From contig NZ_AP024235.1 of NCBI RefSeq assembly GCF_016756315.1, positions 2,480,001 to 2,544,000 on the forward strand: a DNA stretch of 64,000 nt. The letters run 5' to 3'. Source of the DNA: Alteromonas sp. KC3. GTDB taxonomy: Bacteria; Pseudomonadota; Gammaproteobacteria; Enterobacterales; Alteromonadaceae. Below are positions 60,397 to 64,000 of this stretch, piece by piece; position 1 is the first letter of the stretch, and each line of letters begins with the position of its first letter. A program made the position numbers and the translations under genes. The notes beneath the pieces are model-generated. The model made no database searches. It saw only the letters and a list, made by a program, of their open reading frames with translations, and was not told the DNA's origin.

Positions 60397-62550
60397 TTAT
60401 CCGCGACGCCACGTGTGATACTTTTCTACGTAATTTAGTAGCTTTTCCGGCGCGTTAGCGCGCTTCCAATTGCCAGCTGCATATTTCGCGCCCTCAGCCC
60501 ATGTAGGATACGCGTGAATGGTACCAAGAATTTTATTAAGACCCAGATCGTATTTCATAGCAATGACAAACTCAGCAAGTAAATCCCCAGCGTGTTCAGA
60601 GACAATCGTTACACCTAGAATTTTATCTTTACCTGGTGGCGTGAGCACTTTAATGAAGCCCTTGCGCGCACTCTCGGCAACCGCTCTATCTAATTCGGCA
60701 AATTCATAGCGCGTTACTTCAACATCTATACCTTGTTCTTTAGCATCACGCTCGTTAAGACCCACACGCGCCACCTCAGGGTCAATAAATGTTGTCCATG
60801 GAATTACGCGGTAGTCGACTTTAAACTTCTTAAAGGTGCCAAACAGAGCATTTACCGCTGCATACCATGCTTGGTGCGCTGCAACATGAGTGAATTGATA
60901 AGGGCCTACCACGTCACCAGCTGCAAAAATGTTTGGCATTAATGTTTGTAAGTACTCGTCAGTTTCTATGGTACGGTCAAACTGAATACCTAAATCTTCA
61001 AGGCCAAAGCCCGTGAGCCTTGCTTTGCGACCAACCGCCACAATGACTTCATCATATTCGATAGCCAGTTCTTGCCCTTCTTTTTCAGCGATAAGTACTT
61101 TCACACCGTCATCGTGTTCAAATCGAAGTGCTTTATGCGATGTAAGCACATTTACACCGCTCTCTCGCAGCACTGACTCTGCATATTCGGCAACGTCAGC
61201 ATCTTCTCGACCCATCAATCGTGGCGCCAGCTCAACTTGTGTAACGTCACTTCCTAAACGAGAAAATGCTTGTGCTAATTCACAACCGATCGGCCCACCG
61301 CCAAGCACAATAAGCTTTTTAGGCGCATCTTCTTTGTCAGCAAATTTTGCCCAAAGTGTGTCAGAAGTTACATACCCACTGTCTTTAATCCCCGGCAAAT
61401 CAGGTACAAAAGGCGCGGCCCCCGTAGCTACAACAATATTCTTCGTTGTTAGGGTTTGAATACCACCATCATTTTTCTTAATTTCTACCGTCCAAGGGTC
61501 GATAATTTTGGCGTAGCCTTTAACTACATCGACGCCCAGATTAGTGTAGCGCTCAACACTGTCATTTGGCGCAATAGCCGCAATAACGTCGTGGACCCTA
61601 GCCATAACATTTTTAAAAGACATCGTGGGCGTGACCGCATCTAGACCATAGCTGTCTGCATTTCGCATTTGAGTAGCAACTTTTGCAGATTTAATAATAG
61701 CTTTACTTGGCACACAGCCATAATTAAGGCAATCGCCGCCCATTTCGCCAGCTTCAACAAGGGTTACTTTTGCTTTTACTGCCGCTGCAATATAACTTGT
61801 CACCAAGCCACCCGCGCCTGCACCAATCACAACCAAGTTGCGATCGAAGCTCTTTGGTTTGGTGTAGCCTTTATAAACGCGACGACGATTTACAACCGCA
61901 ACAATAGCTTTCGCAATCCAGGGAAAAATACCGAGCAACACGAAAGAAAAGATAAGACCCGGAGAGACAATGCCAGCTAAGCTATCAATTTGCGCCAACT
62001 GCGTTCCGGCATTCACATACACTGCGGTCCCCGCAAGCATACCCACTTGGCTAACCCAATAGAATGTCCATGTCTTAAGTGAGGTAAGACCCATTAATAA
62101 GTTGATAAGAAAGAAAGGGAATACTGGTACTAAGCGCAACGTAAATAAGTAAAAAGCGCCCTGCTTTTCAACGCCTTCATCAATCTTGTTAAGTTTGTCC
62201 TTAAACTTATTGCGCACCGTATCTCGCAATATGAAACGCGACACCAGAAAAGCAAGTGTAGCACCAATGCTTGAGGCAAATGAGACAATGACAAGCCCTT
62301 GCGCTAGACCAAACAACGCGCCAGCCGCAAGAGTCAAAATAGCAGCTCCTGGTAAAGACAGCGCAGTCACAGCCACGTAAACTGCGAAAAATACGCCAAT
62401 GCTGACTACTGGGTTCGCTTCTATTTCACGTTGAAAAGTAGTCAGCGATCCCTTCATACCTTCCAAGGTTAAATAACTATTTAAGTCGAAATAGAAGAAG
62501 CCTGTGATAGCGGCAGCAATCACTGCCAAAAGCGCTATTTTTTTAAACAT
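60397..62550 (-). CDS. TVP38/TMEM64 domain fused to a flavoprotein disulfide reductase
   Basis: The 717-residue protein has an N-terminal VTT/TVP38 membrane domain (about 1-225: SLPGAAILTLAAGALFG and RLVPVFPFFLINLLMG, in part) joined to a pyridine nucleotide-disulfide oxidoreductase (about 235-717). The flavin site is GAGAGG (243-248) and the redox pair C274/C279 in GGDCLNYGCVPSKA. A C-terminal HAYPTWAEG holds the partner His. The N-terminal heavy-metal domain and the C-terminal Cys pair of MerA are absent, so mercury reduction is unlikely. It may move electrons to a membrane thiol or lipid. It follows the TonB receptor by 15 bases. Confidence 0.88.
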   Translation of the reverse strand: MFKKIALLAVIAAAITGFFYFDLNSYLTLEGMKGSLTTFQREIEANPVVSIGVFFAVYVAVTALSLPGAAILTLAAGALFGLAQGLVIVSFASSIGATLAFLVSRFILRDTVRNKFKDKLNKIDEGVEKQGAFYLFTLRLVPVFPFFLINLLMGLTSLKTWTFYWVSQVGMLAGTAVYVNAGTQLAQIDSLAGIVSPGLIFSFVLLGIFPWIAKAIVAVVNRRRVYKGYTKPKSFDRNLVVIGAGAGGLVTSYIAAAVKAKVTLVEAGEMGGDCLNYGCVPSKAIIKSAKVATQMRNADSYGLDAVTPTMSFKNVMARVHDVIAAIAPNDSVERYTNLGVDVVKGYAKIIDPWTVEIKKNDGGIQTLTTKNIVVATGAAPFVPDLPGIKDSGYVTSDTLWAKFADKEDAPKKLIVLGGGPIGCELAQAFSRLGSDVTQVELAPRLMGREDADVAEYAESVLRESGVNVLTSHKALRFEHDDGVKVLIAEKEGQELAIEYDEVIVAVGRKARLTGFGLEDLGIQFDRTIETDEYLQTLMPNIFAAGDVVGPYQFTHVAAHQAWYAAVNALFGTFKKFKVDYRVIPWTTFIDPEVARVGLNERDAKEQGIDVEVTRYEFAELDRAVAESARKGFIKVLTPPGKDKILGVTIVSEHAGDLLAEFVIAMKYDLGLNKILGTIHAYPTWAEGAKYAAGNWKRANAPEKLLNYVEKYHTWRRG

Positions 62551-62565
62551 TGTGATTCTTACCCC

Positions 62566-64000
62566 TTAAAACGCATACTGCATGGTAACTTGTGCATGTC
62601 TTGGCACATTCGGCATTACCAAGGTAGCGCCAAAATAGCCGCCTTCGAACAATGGTTGCCAGTTCTCTTCGTCAGTGACATTAATAATGTCTAAACGCAG
62701 GCGCAAATCGTCGTTCACAAAATAGTCTGCATTTAAGTCTATTGTATATTGGTCGCGTATTTTAACAGTTTGTAAGAAATCAAGCGGGAATGACTTGGTA
62801 TACAAAGCACTTGCTCCTACACGCACGTCATCACTTACCTGCCACCCAGCATTGATAGACACAATTTGCGGAGGAATTCCCTGTACACGTGAACTAGATG
62901 GTGCGAATGCCGTAAATGACGGCGATCCAACAGCATTGCCTTCAATTATATCAGGGCGACTGTTGTCAAACGCATCGGCAACTTGTGAAGTACCTTGAAA
63001 TGCCGCTGAATTATCAAAACGTGCATCAAGATAGCTGTACGCAGCATTAACCCAATAATCATCTGCTTGATAGAACAGTTGTAGTTCTACCCCTTGTGTT
63101 TTGACGCCGCTATTACTGCCGTCACGATTTCGCAAGCTACGTGTTTGGTCAAAAACAGACGCCTCGGCATACCAATTGTTACTCGGGGCGTATTTAATGC
63201 CAACCTCGTACAGGGTATTTTCAGTAGCAAAGTTCAACGGATTTATTTCGTTGTTGCCGCCAAGCACAGTTCCGCCCGCCATACTATTAGACGTAGCGTC
63301 ATTCTCTGAGAAAGCAGCATAAACATTTACGGCATTGTTGAGCTTATATAATGCGCTTATTTGGTAACTAGTGAGGGTATCACTATAGCTGTCTGACGCC
63401 GCTTCTACCCCTTCTGGCGCCAGAGGATCACGTGCTTCAACATCGTAGTAATCTATGCGAACACCAGCAATTGTCGAGAACCTGTCGGTCCACGTTGAGC
63501 GTTGCTGCAACGCTAAACCTGTTTGCCATGCTGTGGAATCGGTTGTATCTGAAAGATTAAAATCGCCAGCCCCATCCCCATCAAGATCGTATTGCGCACC
63601 AGGTGATACAAACACGCCCGGACGCAACTCTACCAAACGGGCTTTTTGCGCATCGGTGAGCTCAATAACACGATTAGATAGCGGCCCTGTTAAATCAATC
63701 GGGTTGTCAGCTTCAGTTGTAAATTGACTGTAGCCAAGCACATCGTTGTAGCGAATAGCCAAACCAAATGTCGTAAGTTGCGAATTATCCCACTTTACAT
63801 CCACTTCAGTGCGGTTTTCAAAAGTGTCCGCACCATCAATAATCTCTACAAAGCTATTTTGTGCAATTTCTTCGCGCTCTAGATACTGATAATATGACAC
63901 ATTGCGCACTGCTATTTGCTCAGAATATTGATACTCGACGTTACTGCGCAAAATGGTCGTTTCAGCACCATTGATATCGTTTGGATTAGTAAAAACGCGA
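62566..64000 (-). CDS. TonB-dependent receptor, C-terminal part
   Basis: The frame is open from the right window edge to the stop at 62566; no start is inside the window. About 478 residues of beta-barrel are visible, ending HAQVTMQYAF with the terminal aromatic residue typical of outer-membrane proteins. The first visible residues RVFTNPND suit the barrel region of the large substrate receptors of marine bacteria. Late strands show DLNADYFVNDDLRLRLDIINVTDEENW, in part. The gap to the next gene is only 15 bases, so it heads the cluster and likely supplies its outer-membrane entry. Confidence 0.88.
   Translation of the reverse strand, partial: RVFTNPNDINGAETTILRSNVEYQYSEQIAVRNVSYYQYLEREEIAQNSFVEIIDGADTFENRTEVDVKWDNSQLTTFGLAIRYNDVLGYSQFTTEADNPIDLTGPLSNRVIELTDAQKARLVELRPGVFVSPGAQYDLDGDGAGDFNLSDTTDSTAWQTGLALQQRSTWTDRFSTIAGVRIDYYDVEARDPLAPEGVEAASDSYSDTLTSYQISALYKLNNAVNVYAAFSENDATSNSMAGGTVLGGNNEINPLNFATENTLYEVGIKYAPSNNWYAEASVFDQTRSLRNRDGSNSGVKTQGVELQLFYQADDYWVNAAYSYLDARFDNSAAFQGTSQVADAFDNSRPDIIEGNAVGSPSFTAFAPSSSRVQGIPPQIVSINAGWQVSDDVRVGASALYTKSFPLDFLQTVKIRDQYTIDLNADYFVNDDLRLRLDIINVTDEENWQPLFEGGYFGATLVMPNVPRHAQVTMQYAF

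Noticed and set aside
60397..62550. Mercuric reductase
   Set aside because: The metal-binding N-terminal domain and C-terminal Cys pair are absent and no mer genes are nearby.

Overview
The window looks like a chromosomal segment of a marine gammaproteobacterium of the order Alteromonadales, most likely Alteromonas or a close relative. This is inferred from gene content: a monomeric NADP isocitrate dehydrogenase, the smpB/ratA/rnfH/ssrA cluster, clpS-clpA divergent from cspD, mnmA-hflD-purB, ppsA divergent from ppsR, several TonB-dependent receptors, and protein sequences close to but distinct from Escherichia and Vibrio homologues. No sequence search was possible, so the genus is an inference.

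Bases 1-19000 are mostly housekeeping. They hold the 3' part of sppA, a SprT-type protease gene with a damaged or unusual start, yfbV, trxB, aat-bpt (N-degron tagging), infA, clpA-clpS (the machinery that reads those N-degrons), cspD, icd, rluE, the mnmA-hflD-purB operon, a degenerate nucleotide-cyclase-like protein, the ribosomal oxygenase roxA with a GNAT acetyltransferase, and two small conserved genes.

Bases 19500-32200 hold a two-subunit molybdenum hydroxylase (IorAB-like), an unannotated 49-residue acidic ORF, phosphoenolpyruvate synthase and its regulator PpsR, and a trio on the minus strand: a TonB-dependent receptor, a TPR-sulfotransferase and an exported TPR protein.

Bases 32500-40550 hold a BCCT osmolyte transporter with a MarR regulator, rnfH-ratA divergent from smpB, an Old Yellow Enzyme-type reductase, tmRNA (tag ANDETYALAA), a membrane diguanylate cyclase and a periplasmic EF-hand protein.

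Bases 40670-55150 are more accessory. They include an ABC exporter with two related ABC-2/DUF3526-type permeases fused transcriptionally to a siderophore-type TonB receptor behind a long inverted repeat, an exported double-cupin protein, a quinone reductase/SnoaL fusion with a divergent LysR regulator, an alpha/beta hydrolase broken by an in-frame TGA beside an AraC regulator, a SatD/DUF3307 pair, and a TetR regulator with two tandem operators preceding an MDR oxidoreductase.

Bases 55278-64000 form a tightly packed minus-strand cluster: TonB receptor (cut by the window end), TVP38-flavoprotein disulfide reductase fusion, YnjB-YnjC-YnjD-type ABC importer, YnjF-type CDP-alcohol phosphatidyltransferase and a sterol-desaturase-family hydroxylase. 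This is the best candidate for an undescribed system: an apparent outer- and inner-membrane uptake route coupled to redox and membrane-lipid enzymes.
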